DNA from: Planctomycetota bacterium | GTDB lineage: Bacteria; Planctomycetota; Phycisphaerae; WQYP01 | NCBI GenBank assembly: GCA_021810145.1 | Contig: JAJZJL010000024.1 | Coordinates: 1 to 41,951 of the forward strand | Direction: 5' to 3' | Length of the DNA: 41,951 bases | Shown here: positions 17,470 through 26,149 of the stretch, piece after piece | How the letters are laid out: every line of letters starts with the position of its first letter | Position numbering within the stretch: the stretch's first letter is position 1 | The notes under the pieces: model-generated | The model's database searches: none | What the model was told of the DNA's origin: nothing | Seen by the model: only the letters and a program-made list of their open reading frames with translations | Program-made: the position numbers and the translations under genes

Positions 17470-18519
17470 ATGCAAAGCCGCAAACCCGGAAGTCGCTTTT
17501 CTCCTGAATTGCTGTCGGCACCCAAAATGGCGTTGGCCATTGCGGCAAGTGCCATGGCTCTATCGGCGTGGCATGGTCCGCAGGCCGATGCGGCCACCAC
17601 TATTGAAAATTATACCGGCGGCATCGTGAATTACTCGGTAACAGTATCCGGCGTATACGATATTGTCGCGTACGGTGCCGATGGTGGCGCGGGTGGATAC
17701 GGAAGCTATGGCGGTTCCGGCGCTGAAATGGGCGGTGATTTCACGCTCTCGTCCGGGGAAACGCTCAATATTCTCGTCGGCGGTGCCGGTGGCCCCTATG
17801 GCGATGGCGGGAACGCCGGTGGCGGCGGGGGCAGTTTCGTGGTTTTACAGGGGGCAACAAGCGATACGCCTCTCGTCATCGCTGGCGGCGGCGGCGGTGG
17901 CTTCCGGGGCAGCAGCAGTGGCTACATGAACGGTACCACAACCGGGACGGGGTTCCCCGGTGGCGGATCCAACGGCGGTAGCAGCGGGGCCAGCGGAAAT
18001 GGCGGGGTTGGCGGCAACGGTTCCGGAGCATCCGCTGCATTTATTGGCAGCGGTGGTGGTGGGGGCGGCGGATTTTCCGGTAATGGCGGCAGCGGCAGCG
18101 AAGGCCTGCTCAACGGCTCGCCGAGCCTTCTTGGCGGCAGCGGGGGTAACAGCTACGCCTCGGGTGGGATGATCGCCACTGGCGGCTTTGGCTACGGGGG
18201 CTTTGGCGGCGGCGGTTCTGGTGGACTTGACGCTGGTGGCGGTGGGGGTGGGGGTGGCTACAGTGGTGGCGGTGGCGGCGGCTATGGTTACAGCGGCGGC
18301 GGCGGGGGATCCTTATTGAAATCAACGCTTAACACCATCGAAATCGCCGGGGGAAATACATTCACCGACCTTCAGGGTAATGGCCAGGTGGATATCACGT
18401 TGCTCCCCGCAGCCAATGCGGCTCCATTACCGGCCACGCTGAGCCTTGTAATGCTGGGCGGTACAGCAATGTTGCCTCTGCTCCTGCTCCGCCGGCGCAA
18501 GAAGCACACGCTGCAATAA
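17470..18519 (+). CDS. Secreted glycine-rich protein with C-terminal sorting signal
   Basis: A 349-residue surface protein. A signal region ends near residue 41 (HGPQADAA). Residues ~45-300 are a Gly-rich domain of the ALK/LTK type (Gly_rich, PF12810): IVAYGADGGAGGYGSYGGSG, ETLNILVGGAGG, then GGGGGSFVV and many GGGGG runs that would form bundled polyglycine-II helices. The C-terminus is APLPATLSLVMLGG, a hydrophobic stretch, then LRRRKK, a PEP-CTERM-like (LPxA variant) sorting tail. The start is ATG 17470, with AAAGGG upstream; the longer frame starts inside the leader hairpin. An adhesive or matrix role is inferred only. Confidence 0.82.
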   Translation: MQSRKPGSRFSPELLSAPKMALAIAASAMALSAWHGPQADAATTIENYTGGIVNYSVTVSGVYDIVAYGADGGAGGYGSYGGSGAEMGGDFTLSSGETLNILVGGAGGPYGDGGNAGGGGGSFVVLQGATSDTPLVIAGGGGGGFRGSSSGYMNGTTTGTGFPGGGSNGGSSGASGNGGVGGNGSGASAAFIGSGGGGGGGFSGNGGSGSEGLLNGSPSLLGGSGGNSYASGGMIATGGFGYGGFGGGGSGGLDAGGGGGGGGYSGGGGGGYGYSGGGGGSLLKSTLNTIEIAGGNTFTDLQGNGQVDITLLPAANAAPLPATLSLVMLGGTAMLPLLLLRRRKKHTLQ

Positions 18520-18587
18520 CATCGCCGCAACAGGCAAGCCATTGCGGAAATCCCAGCGCGGCGAAGCCGCAACCAAACATCACATAG

Positions 18588-18606
18588 CCGCCGGCTTTGC
18601 CGGCGG
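18588..18606. terminator. Strong GC hairpin between the glycine-rich gene and the tRNA
   Basis: CCGCCGGC, loop TTT, GCCGGCGG: an eight-pair perfect stem followed on the plus strand by TAATTT. It could end transcription from either side; a T-run is weak, so this is a candidate only. Confidence 0.5.
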
Positions 18607-18645
18607 TAATTTGACAGATTGTGGCACAAGGTTCCGACCTGACAT

Positions 18646-18719
18646 TGGGCGTTGAGGGGCTCGAACCCCCGACCTTACGGGTGTGATCCGTACGCTCTAA
18701 CCAACTGAGCTAAACGCCC
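18646..18719 (-). tRNA. tRNA-Val (anticodon CAC)
   Basis: The minus strand gives a complete 74-nt cloverleaf: acceptor GGGCGTT/AACGCCC, D stem GCTC/GAGC, anticodon stem TACGG/CCGTA with loop ATCACAC (anticodon CAC, reading GUG), and T arm GGGGG-TTCGAGC-CCCTC with one G-U pair. The discriminator is A. The 3' CCA is not encoded. Confidence 0.95.
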
Positions 18720-18734
18720 GATCACTGATGCATT

Positions 18735-18763
18735 ATGTTACTTCAAGCTCGCGAAGGGTTCAA
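18735..18763 (-). promoter_or_regulatory. Promoter of the tRNA-Val gene
   Basis: On the minus strand TTGAAC (18763-18758), a 17-bp spacer and TAACAT (18740-18735) stand 15 bases before the tRNA 5' end. Confidence 0.6.
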
Positions 18764-18938
18764 TGGGTTGACTGGTGAAAGAAAAAAAAGCGAAAAAATA
18801 TTAAAGTTCCTTTGAGCTTGTGTCGATAGTGCCTTATCGTCAAAGATTATCGGCATTGGACGCCGGTAAATCAGAAACTGTGCCAAGCTGGCGTTGTCCG
18901 CTCTTGGTTTGCAGGGAATCAGGCGAAAGGAGTCGCGT

Positions 18939-19124
18939 ATGAGCAAACGTGAAATGATGGATGAAATTATCCGCTTGAATCGGTCGGCGGGACGAGCTTT
19001 TCTCGAAAAATTTAATGAACAGCAATTGCAGGCCTATCTGTCGAGAATCTCGCAGGCGCACAGAATCAATTATTTGCCCCAGTTGGTGCAAGTGCGGCAC
19101 GCGCCGCGCTGGACCTGGGCCTGA
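18939..19124 (+). CDS. Small conserved-type protein, unknown
   Basis: A 61-residue protein: MSKREMMDEIIRLNRSAGRA, then FLEKFNEQQLQAYLSRI and a basic tail ending RWTWA. The pattern 'eiirLNrSA..efLekFne..L.aYL..L' matches, from memory, short proteins annotated as hypothetical in many planctomycetes. It is entirely helical and soluble. AAGGAG six bases before the ATG fixes the start. It stands alone between the tRNA (minus) and the GH27 gene (minus). Confidence 0.75.
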   Translation: MSKREMMDEIIRLNRSAGRAFLEKFNEQQLQAYLSRISQAHRINYLPQLVQVRHAPRWTWA

Positions 19125-19282
19125 CACTCCCACGCCGTTTGACAGTGTCGCCGCGCCCAGGCGTTCCGCAGCTTTCTTGCGCATTGCATATGCAACGCCC
19201 CCGGCTGCAGGCGACCTATCCTTGCTTGCGCATGGCCGGTAAAAATATGCGGCCCCATCAAGCCCGGCTTCGGATACTGGCT

Positions 19283-20662
19283 TCACGCCGGAGGGCTGAT
19301 GCGTAAAAGGTGCGCGCCGTGGCTGGCAACGGGAAGCGTGATGCGGCCATTGAATTCGCCCAGCGTGCGCTGATTCCAGACATCGCGTACCACCGCTCGA
19401 TCCGAACTCCCCACACCCGTCCATGCGGCCGTGACAGGTACGGCGTTTTGCCCACCGCGATTAAAAAGGGCCATCGCCAGATCACCGTTGTGCAGTTTTT
19501 TGGTCCATGATTCCAGCGGACCATGTTGACTGATGCGAATTCCCTGCGCCCCAAGCGGATCCTGGTTGATGGCCAGCATTTCCGGATTGGCAATCAGTGA
19601 AAGTGTCCACGGATCCATTTTGGTGAGGTCCATTCCGAGAAAAAGCGGTGATGGCGCAATTCCCCAAAGCGTCATCATGGTGCGCTGTTCATCCATGGTA
19701 AAGTGCGTCATCCGCAAGCCGCCCACCGCGTCTTTTCCAATGTGTCCCAGGCAGATCATATCGCAATCCGGCCAGTGGCCCGGCCCGCCAAAGCCCTTCC
19801 ACGCCGCCACCAGATCAATCATATTGTTCAGTATGGCCCAGGAATCCCAGAAATCATTACGAATTCTCCACATATTGGCGTTGTGTTGAATATCCGCGCC
19901 TTCGGAAACCGGTGTGGGCCCCGGCGACGTGCTGAACACAATACCCGGTCCATATTTGTTTAATGCCCGGCGAATGGCATGAATCTCAGCCTTGTGGTAG
20001 GGGTGGGACAAATCGTCGACTTTAATAAATTGCGTTCCCCAAGAACTGTAAAGGCGAATCAGTGAATCGAAATAGGCCTGCCCGGCGGGCGTATCGCCTC
20101 GCACACCGTACATGTCATTGTTCCACGAGCACATGTCGTGCACATTGGCTGCGTCGCGGGCGGTATATGTTGAACCTTCAATGGGGGTGTTGGCGGCCAC
20201 AGCCTGTCGCGGTATGCCCCTCATTATATGAAAACCAAAGATCAAGCCCATGGCATGAATTTTCTCAGCCAGCGGTTTAAAGCCCACGCCGCCGCGGGCC
20301 GATGGGAATTTATTCAAGGCCGGCAACAGGCGGCCAAACTTATCCATGGCCAGCGGCCCATGCTGCCACACGCCGCGCGTGGCCTGCGTTGGATCAAACC
20401 ATAGATAATCAATAATCGCATACCGGTAACCGCACGGCAGCAGGTGCTTTTGCATATACTCCGCGTTGGCCAGATACTGCGCTTCGGTGACGGTGGCACC
20501 ATAATAATCATAACTGTTCCAACCCATCGGCGGTGTTGCGGCAAGCTTCCAGAAGGCCGGCGCGGAATCGCCGGGTAAATCCGCGGCCTGGACGCTGCCA
20601 CTGCCTGCAGCCGCGGCCAAGCCGGCCGCTGCGGTAAGCTGAAGAAACGTGCGTCTGTTCAC
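19283..20662 (-). CDS. GH27 family glycoside hydrolase, alpha-galactosidase-like, Tat-exported
   Basis: Hydrolyses terminal alpha-galactosyl (or related) residues by a retaining mechanism. The N-terminus MNRRTFLQLTAAAGLAAAAG is a Tat signal; the mature protein is periplasmic or outer-surface. The GH27 catalytic barrel starts at TPPMGWNSYDYYG (~43-55). Family motifs are FIKVDDL (nucleophile Asp216) and MWRIRNDFWDSW (acid/base Asp270), with GHWPDCDMICLG and the beta-sandwich end VRDVWNQRTLGEF. Length is 459. The start is GTG 20660-20662, with AAGGAG upstream. It is divergent from the SSS symporter at 21110, so the two probably handle the same sugar. The substrate could also be beta-arabinopyranosides or N-acetylgalactosaminides, as GH27 is not uniform. 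Confidence 0.9.
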   Translation of the reverse strand: MNRRTFLQLTAAAGLAAAAGSGSVQAADLPGDSAPAFWKLAATPPMGWNSYDYYGATVTEAQYLANAEYMQKHLLPCGYRYAIIDYLWFDPTQATRGVWQHGPLAMDKFGRLLPALNKFPSARGGVGFKPLAEKIHAMGLIFGFHIMRGIPRQAVAANTPIEGSTYTARDAANVHDMCSWNNDMYGVRGDTPAGQAYFDSLIRLYSSWGTQFIKVDDLSHPYHKAEIHAIRRALNKYGPGIVFSTSPGPTPVSEGADIQHNANMWRIRNDFWDSWAILNNMIDLVAAWKGFGGPGHWPDCDMICLGHIGKDAVGGLRMTHFTMDEQRTMMTLWGIAPSPLFLGMDLTKMDPWTLSLIANPEMLAINQDPLGAQGIRISQHGPLESWTKKLHNGDLAMALFNRGGQNAVPVTAAWTGVGSSDRAVVRDVWNQRTLGEFNGRITLPVASHGAHLLRISPPA

Positions 20663-20776
20663 AAATGCTCCTTATCGAGTCATGGCTCCGGGTTATTGGT
20701 TTCCCCGGGTCAATAGATATTATTTTGGAGTTGCAGGTTCAGTCCCAATTTCGGCGGCAGTGGCGGTTGCCGCACC

Positions 20777-20788
20777 AATAAGCTTATT
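20777..20788. promoter_or_regulatory. Perfect 12-bp palindrome at the GH27 promoter
   Basis: AATAAGCTTATT overlaps the -10 box and expected start site of the minus-strand promoter at 20787-20815. It is a candidate operator; no regulator gene is adjacent. Confidence 0.45.
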
Positions 20789-20815
20789 AGTATCACCGAC
20801 TATGCGCTGTGTCAA
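20787..20815 (-). promoter_or_regulatory. Near-consensus promoter for the GH27 gene
   Basis: On the minus strand TTGACA (20815-20810), a 17-bp spacer and TACTAA (20792-20787). The leader to the GTG start would be ~120 bases. Confidence 0.75.
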
Positions 20816-20991
20816 CGTTCATTGCGGTTAAATTAAGTCACCGGATGTTTGACCGTTTACGCAAGGGTGTTTTGCAGCCTGAGAAAATACACACACTGAC
20901 CAATTGCCCCAGAGGCATCTCATGTCAGCCCCCATTAACCCCCACCCAATTGCCACCGCTCATGCGGAGGCCCCGCAATCGACACGGGCAA

Positions 20992-21019
20992 TTGACGTAG
21001 GCTACCGAGTTGATAACAT
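20992..21019 (+). promoter_or_regulatory. Candidate promoter for the symporter gene
   Basis: TTGACG (20992-20997), a 16-bp spacer and TAACAT (21014-21019), about 90 bases before the GTG at 21110. Confidence 0.5.
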
Positions 21020-21109
21020 ACTCGCAAAGAAACGTGCGGGTCCGCACGACCGTCGGCTGGCGGAAGTACCGACGCCCTATTTTGAACATTCTGTGGCTTG
21101 GAGAAACGA

Positions 21110-22903
21110 GTGGTTACCAATACTTTATTAGCGGCGGTATCAACGGCAATGCCGCATTCCGGGGCGATCATTCATCTGCAAGGGATCGACTGGGCTATTC
21201 TGGTGGTCTACCTGCTGTTTGTTGTTGGCATCGGGATTATTACCGGTCGCGGCAGCAAAACCAGCGAAGACTTTTTTCTATCCGGAAGAAGCCTGCCCGC
21301 CTGGATTACCGGCTTGGCCTTTATATCCGCGAACCTTGGCGCTCTGGAAGTCATGGGCATGTCCCAGCAGGGGTATGAATATGGCATGATGACCGCCAAT
21401 TATTATTGGATCGGTGCCATTCCCGCCATTGTATTTATGGGTATTGCCATGATGCCATTTTTCTATGGCAGCAAAGTGCGAAGCGTGCCCGAGTTTCTCA
21501 AAAAGCGATACAACGAAGGTGCCCGATTCATCAACGCCTTCACCTTCGCGGTATTCACGCCGGCCATTTCCGGCATCAGCATGTACGCCCTGGCGGTGGT
21601 CATGCAGGACTTCCTGGGCTGGCATTTTACGGCAAGCGTCTGGGTGTCGGCCGTGGTGGTGCTGGTCTACACGTTCCTGGGAGGTTTAACGGCCAGCATT
21701 TACAATGAAGTGCTGCAATTCTTTCTTATTGTTCTGGGCATCGCCCCCATGACCATCATCGCCCTGATCGCCAATCATGGCTGGGCGCATTTCAAGAAAT
21801 GGATTGCCACGCATCAACTGCCTTTCCTTACGCCGGATCAGGTCGCTGCCGCTGCGGCCAAGCCGGGCAGTGCGGCTCATCAGATGCCGGCTGGGCAATG
21901 GATGCACACGTTTCAAAATACCCTTACACAAAGCAATCCCATGCACATCACCTGGCCGGGCGTGGTATTGGGTTTGGGCTTTGTGCTGTCATTCTCTTAC
22001 TGGTGCACGAACTTCCTGGTGGTGCAGCGGGCATTGGCGGCCAAGGATATGAACTCCGCCCAGCGTACACCATTGCTGGCGGCGTTTCCGAAAATGATAT
22101 TCCCATTTATCGTGATTCTGCCGGGATTGCTGGCTTTGCCGCTGCTGCCGCATTTGTTCCCCGGAAACACCAAGATTGGCGGCCACCTGATTCCGGCTAC
22201 CGAATCAATTAACAATGTCATGCCGCTGATGATGGCGCGGTATTATCCCGCCGGTCTGCTGGGACTGGGCTTAACAGCCCTGATGGCGTCGTTCATGTCG
22301 GGCATGGCGGGGAATGTGACCGCGTTTAATACCGTCTTTACCTATGATCTCTACGCCGTATTCATCAAGCCCAAGGCCTCGGATAAGCACTATCTGTGGG
22401 TGGGACGCATCATGACCATTGCGGGCATTATCATCAGTGTCGGATTTGCCTATGTGGTCCGCGGACAATCAGGCATCATGGGTTACACGCAAACGATCTT
22501 CGGCGTGGTGAACGCGCCGCTGATTGCCGTATTTCTTCTGGGTATGTTTGCCACCTTTACCACGCCGGCGGGCGGGCTTTGGGGCCTGCTGATCGGCACA
22601 GCCACTTCGGTAACGCTCTGGATTTTCAGATCCTACCCCGGATTGCCGCTGTGGCATCATTACAATAACAATACCACGGGTGCTTTCTGGGGTGCGGTTT
22701 GGGCATTTGCCGCCGGTGCCGGCACCACCATTTTGGTAAGCTTGTTTACCAAGAAAAAGAAAGACGAAGAACTTGTGGGCCTGGTCTATCAGCTTACGCC
22801 GAAGCCGGAGCAGGATGCTGCCTTGCCGTGGTGGAAGAAGCCGATTGTTCTTGGTGTTCTGGCGCTGGTGCTGACGTTGATTCTCAACCTGTTGTTCTGG
22901 TAA
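21110..22903 (+). CDS. Sodium:solute symporter (SSS family), probable sugar importer
   Basis: A ~597-residue inner-membrane protein with about 14 hydrophobic helices, of the SGLT/PutP type. Characteristic segments are DWAILVVYLLFVVGIGI (TM1), SEDFFLSGRSLPAWITGLAF, SANLGALEVMGMSQQGYEYG (the SSS sodium-site helix region), FLKKRYN, YTFLGGLTASIYNEVLQF and ALMASFMSGMAGNVTAFNTV. A hydrophilic loop (~240-270) precedes the middle helices, and the C-terminus ends with a lone helix. The start is GTG 21110 because GGAG is seven bases upstream; an in-frame TTG at 21098 has none. The divergent GH27 gene suggests galactose or a related sugar as substrate. The 75-residue gene just downstream is a probable partner. 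Confidence 0.92.
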   Translation: MVTNTLLAAVSTAMPHSGAIIHLQGIDWAILVVYLLFVVGIGIITGRGSKTSEDFFLSGRSLPAWITGLAFISANLGALEVMGMSQQGYEYGMMTANYYWIGAIPAIVFMGIAMMPFFYGSKVRSVPEFLKKRYNEGARFINAFTFAVFTPAISGISMYALAVVMQDFLGWHFTASVWVSAVVVLVYTFLGGLTASIYNEVLQFFLIVLGIAPMTIIALIANHGWAHFKKWIATHQLPFLTPDQVAAAAAKPGSAAHQMPAGQWMHTFQNTLTQSNPMHITWPGVVLGLGFVLSFSYWCTNFLVVQRALAAKDMNSAQRTPLLAAFPKMIFPFIVILPGLLALPLLPHLFPGNTKIGGHLIPATESINNVMPLMMARYYPAGLLGLGLTALMASFMSGMAGNVTAFNTVFTYDLYAVFIKPKASDKHYLWVGRIMTIAGIIISVGFAYVVRGQSGIMGYTQTIFGVVNAPLIAVFLLGMFATFTTPAGGLWGLLIGTATSVTLWIFRSYPGLPLWHHYNNNTTGAFWGAVWAFAAGAGTTILVSLFTKKKKDEELVGLVYQLTPKPEQDAALPWWKKPIVLGVLALVLTLILNLLFW

Positions 22904-22949
22904 AACAGAATAAAATAACCGGCGGCCTATGCCGCACTGGAGTGTTATT

Positions 22950-23177
22950 ATGATGGATTTAAGATTACCAATTGGCATTTTCTTTGTGCTGGTGGGCATT
23001 ATCATGACCGCCTATGGCGTTGTATCGCCCCATGATATTCCCAATATCACGGAAAAGGTGAACATCAACCTGTATTGGGGCATCGTGCTGCTGGTATTTG
23101 GCATTCCGATGACCATCTTCGGTTGGAGAGCCGAAGCGAAGGCACGCACGGAAATGAAAGAAAATAAGAAGTCCTGA
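22950..23177 (+). CDS. Small two-helix membrane protein linked to the symporter
   Basis: A 75-residue protein starting MMDLRLPIGIFFVLVGIIMT. One helix (~6-24) and a second (~43-63, YWGIVLLVFGIPMTIFGW) are separated by a polar loop that includes INLYWG, and a charged tail follows. Similar short proteins, from memory, sit beside SSS transporters in planctomycetes and acidobacteria. GGAG lies seven bases before the ATG, 46 bp after the symporter stop, so co-transcription is likely. Its stop codon lies in the sequence AAGTCCTGATCT, which is the left edge of a dispersed repeat found also at 15084 and 33185. Confidence 0.75.
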   Translation: MMDLRLPIGIFFVLVGIIMTAYGVVSPHDIPNITEKVNINLYWGIVLLVFGIPMTIFGWRAEAKARTEMKENKKS

Positions 23178-24095
23178 TCTTAGCGCCTGTTTGGAAACTC
23201 GGCCGGGAGGTCCTTGGCGGCGGCGAACGGCCGTCTGCGGCGTCCTCGATTTTCAACATATTCCGCAATAGGCTTGGGATCTGCGTCCTTGCATCCATCC
23301 ATTTGCCAAACCAATCCACCGGCTGAATTGATACTGAGGCAGGTGTTTGCCATGGCGAAGTGGCTTGGGTTTTGCTGTGATGGGGTAGACCGCCCCGGCG
23401 CGCACGGGGCGGTTTGCTGCCGTCCCCGTCACTTCGATTACAAAACAGGACCACGGATTTCACGGATGGCACGGATACGGGAGTGGGCTTCGAGGGTGCA
23501 TGGTCTGTGCGTTATACGTTTAATCCGTGTAATCAGTGGTGATGTGGGTTAACGTAGTGGCAGCGGAGATTGCATCATAACAACGGAGGCCTCGAGCCGA
23601 GGCTGGCGTCCACCGGGAAGTCCTGTTAAATGCACCGCCCCGGCGCGCACGGGGTAAACTCTCTAAGCGGATAACGCGGATACGGGGAGCACATCCCGTG
23701 CGTTCCGGGGCGGTTTGCTGGCGTCCCTATTAACTCGGTGACGAAACAGGACCACGGATTTCACGGATGGCACGGATACGGGAAAGGGCTTCGAGGGTGC
23801 ATGGTCTGTGCATCATCCGTTTAATCCGTGTAATCAGTGGTGATGTGGGTTAACGTAGTGGCAGCGGAGATCGGATCATAACAACGGCACGCTCGAACCG
23901 AAACTGGCGTCCGCTGGGAAGTCCAGTTAAATGCACCGCCCCGGCGCGCACGGGGTAAACTCTCTAAGCGGATAACGCGGATACGGGGACGGTAGTTATA
24001 AACGAGTCCCGGCGCTGGGAAGCAACGAACAACGAGCCTCGGATCGCCGGGACTAACTCCCAGATCCTAGCTCCTAACTCCTGACCCCTTATCCC
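23169..24095 (-). repeat. Intergenic repeat mosaic R2 (inverted relative to R1 and R3)
   Basis: It begins with AAGTCCTGATCT over the stop codon of the preceding gene, then the dispersed unit 23181-23326 also seen at 561-702. Two modules follow, each reading from CACGGATTTCACGGATGGCA through TTTAATCCGTGTAATC to the reverse complement of the R1/R3 core. GC palindromes lie at 23393-23409, 23638-23654 and 23939-23955, and a decayed one at 23696-23711. The end carries CAACGAACAACGAG and a CTCCTAACTCCTGACC heptamer array. It lies between two converging transcription units. Confidence 0.85.
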
Positions 24096-24270
24096 ACCCC
24101 CTTCGCGGCTTTTTAACGTCGTGGCCGCGGAACTTGCATTGGATGGCCGTCTACCACAGGCCTACAAGGTCGCACTTGCCGCGATGGTCTATGACGCGAA
24201 TTGGCGAACTCTGTCACAGCCCCCATGGCCCCATATCAGGACGATCTGCTCGCGGCATGTTGATGCAAAA
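23178..24270. other. Repeat-filled convergent intergenic region
   Basis: Apart from mosaic R2, only ~175 bases of unique sequence remain (24096-24270), with no gene. Frames inside the repeats recur in the other mosaics and are not called. Confidence 0.6.
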
Positions 24271-25179
24271 TCAGCGTTCATGTTTCGGCCGGTTTTTCCA
24301 GCGACGGTGAATCCATAAATATTGTGTGGGGTCTTCGCGCACAAATGTTTCAATGCCGCGGGTGTAGCGTTCCGTGATATAACGCAACGGCTCGCTCTGA
24401 TGTTCCCAATCCGCCGGATAAATAATATCCGTTACACCAATATCAAAATCAAACCGATCGCCGCGGCGGCGGGCGTAGCCGATAATCACCGGTACCTGAT
24501 GCTGCATGGCCAGCAGTCCGATGCTTTTGTAGGTGCTGGCGAGACGTCCAAAAAATGGCACAAACATGCCTTTGGGGCCGGCATCCTGATCGGCAATAAA
24601 GCCCAGAACGCCATTGTTTTTCAATATGTCCTGTGCGGTTTCTGTGACGCCGCGCTTGGATAATATGATCTGTCCGCGCTTTTCGCGCACGCCTAAAAGC
24701 CATGCGTCAATATGCGGGTTATCAATCGGACGCGCCACGCTGTACGAGGGAAAACCCAGCGTGGCCATGGTATAGCCCAGAATTTCCCAGTTGCCATAAT
24801 GCCCCGTAACCATAATGGCTCCCTGCCCGCGGAGGATAATCTGCATTGCGGCCTGAAAGTTCTGAAGATGAACATATTTGTGCCAGGTTTCAACGTGGAT
24901 TATGCGCGTGGAAAATATCACGTCCATGGCAAGTTCACAGAAATGTTGAATCGACCGCTGCCCGATGCGTTCGAGTTCCTTCTGCGGAAAATCCGGAAAA
25001 CTCGCCCGGAGATTCTCCAGTCCGCGCAGGCGATGCTTTTTGTCAAATGCCCATAAAAGTGATCCGAATCCACGGGCCGTGCGCAAATTGGCATTGATGG
25101 GAAAAAAACCGAGCATCATCGCTGCGCTGCGTGCCGCTAGGTATGTGGCTTGATCTAAAATTGGAGTTGGTTCTTTCAT
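24271..25179 (-). CDS. Lysophospholipid/lipid A acyltransferase, LpxL/HtrB family
   Basis: A ~302-residue membrane-associated acyltransferase that would transfer a fatty acyl chain to lipid A or another lipid precursor at the inner membrane. The catalytic HX4E motif is HYGNWE (~130), with flanking VTGHYGNWEILG. The family blocks ILSKRGVTETAQDILKNNGV and GFIADQDAGPKGMFVPFFG follow, and the end is YLWIHRRWKNRP. Length matches the family (290-310). The start is uncertain: ATG 25177-25179 is preferred and no ribosome site is evident; a TTG 30 bases further out exists. It follows folD by ~70 bp on the same strand, so it is the likely last gene of the operon. Confidence 0.88.
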   Translation of the reverse strand: MKEPTPILDQATYLAARSAAMMLGFFPINANLRTARGFGSLLWAFDKKHRLRGLENLRASFPDFPQKELERIGQRSIQHFCELAMDVIFSTRIIHVETWHKYVHLQNFQAAMQIILRGQGAIMVTGHYGNWEILGYTMATLGFPSYSVARPIDNPHIDAWLLGVREKRGQIILSKRGVTETAQDILKNNGVLGFIADQDAGPKGMFVPFFGRLASTYKSIGLLAMQHQVPVIIGYARRRGDRFDFDIGVTDIIYPADWEHQSEPLRYITERYTRGIETFVREDPTQYLWIHRRWKNRPKHER

Positions 25180-25246
25180 TGCTGCAATATGGTAACCGCC
25201 GTCAGACAATCCGTTAAGCCCATGACCGTTTGCCGCGCTGATTGTT

Positions 25247-26137
25247 TCAGAACGGCTGGTCCAGACCGTGGACCAGCCGGGCGGCGCGGACGGTGTTTTT
25301 CAGCAGCATGGCAACGGTAACCGGGCCAACGCCGCCCGGGACGGGGGTAATCCATGATGCGATTTCAGCCACGGCCGCAAAATCAACATCGCCAACAGTT
25401 TTGGATATGGCTTTGCCGTGTGTATCGGTTGCGGTAATCCGATTAATGCCGATATCAATAACGACGGCCCCGGGCTGAACGTGGTGCCGGGTGATAAGGC
25501 CCGGTTTGCCCACGGCAACAACAAGTATTTCCGCCCGCCGGGTATGCGCGGCCAGATCACGCGTGTGGATATGGCAGACGGTGACGGTGGCACCGCGCTC
25601 GGTCAGCAGCAAAGCCGCCGGGCGACCCGCAATTCGGCTGGCACCGACAACCGTGACCTCCGCGCCCTGCAATGCGATGCCGGTGGTATCAATCAGTGCC
25701 ACCGCCGCCAAGGCTGTACACGGAGCGATGATCGGATGACCGTAAAGCACGTTGCCGATATTGGCGGGGTTCACGCCTTCAACGTCTTTTAAAATGTCGA
25801 TGTTATATTGCGTCTGCTGAGTGTTGAGCTGCGCGGGCAGCGGCAGATGCACCATAATGCCGGTGACGGAGGCATCTTTCGCCAGATTGGCCAGAATCGC
25901 ATCCAGTTGCGCCTGGGTAATATCTTCCGGCAGTTCATGGAGCTGGTAATCAACCCCGGCTTGGGCAAAGGTGCGGGCCTGGTTGTCGGCATAAACGCGG
26001 GCGGCCGGAGAACTGCCGACAATCACCGCGGCAAGGCGTACGGGACGGTTCATCGCCTTGATGGCCTGCACGTCCGCGGCAACCTGCTGTCTGATCTCCG
26101 CGGCCAGTGCTTTGCCGTCAATTAACCGGGCGGTCAT
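25247..26137 (-). CDS. folD: FolD-type methylenetetrahydrofolate dehydrogenase/cyclohydrolase, with altered active site
   Basis: Normally interconverts 5,10-methylene-THF and 10-formyl-THF using NADP+. Overall homology is clear over 296 residues: VYADNQ, GIMVHLPLPAQL, DILKDVEGVNPANIG, the NADP-binding VVGASRIAGRPAALLL, DIGINRI, and the C-terminal PVPGGVGPVTVAMLLKNTV. Three catalytic positions differ from the family standard: the Lys of YxxxK is Gln53, the Gln of VQLPLP is His97, and the second Asp of KDVDG is Glu120. Cyclohydrolase activity in particular depends on the Lys in characterised enzymes, so activity here is uncertain. AAGGAG precedes the ATG. It starts 12 bp after the upstream PEPCK-like gene, indicating one transcript. 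Confidence 0.92.
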   Translation of the reverse strand: MTARLIDGKALAAEIRQQVAADVQAIKAMNRPVRLAAVIVGSSPAARVYADNQARTFAQAGVDYQLHELPEDITQAQLDAILANLAKDASVTGIMVHLPLPAQLNTQQTQYNIDILKDVEGVNPANIGNVLYGHPIIAPCTALAAVALIDTTGIALQGAEVTVVGASRIAGRPAALLLTERGATVTVCHIHTRDLAAHTRRAEILVVAVGKPGLITRHHVQPGAVVIDIGINRITATDTHGKAISKTVGDVDFAAVAEIASWITPVPGGVGPVTVAMLLKNTVRAARLVHGLDQPF

Positions 26138-26149
26138 ATCAACTCCTTA

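Noticed and set aside
17922-18325. Minus-strand Pro- and His/Arg-rich frames opposite the glycine-rich domain
   Set aside because: They are the complement of GGC/GGT-rich codons; low-complexity shadows.
18646-18719. tRNA-Val considered as an attachment site for an element to its left
   Set aside because: The tRNA is intact, no second copy of its 3' end is seen in the window, and flanking genes look chromosomal.
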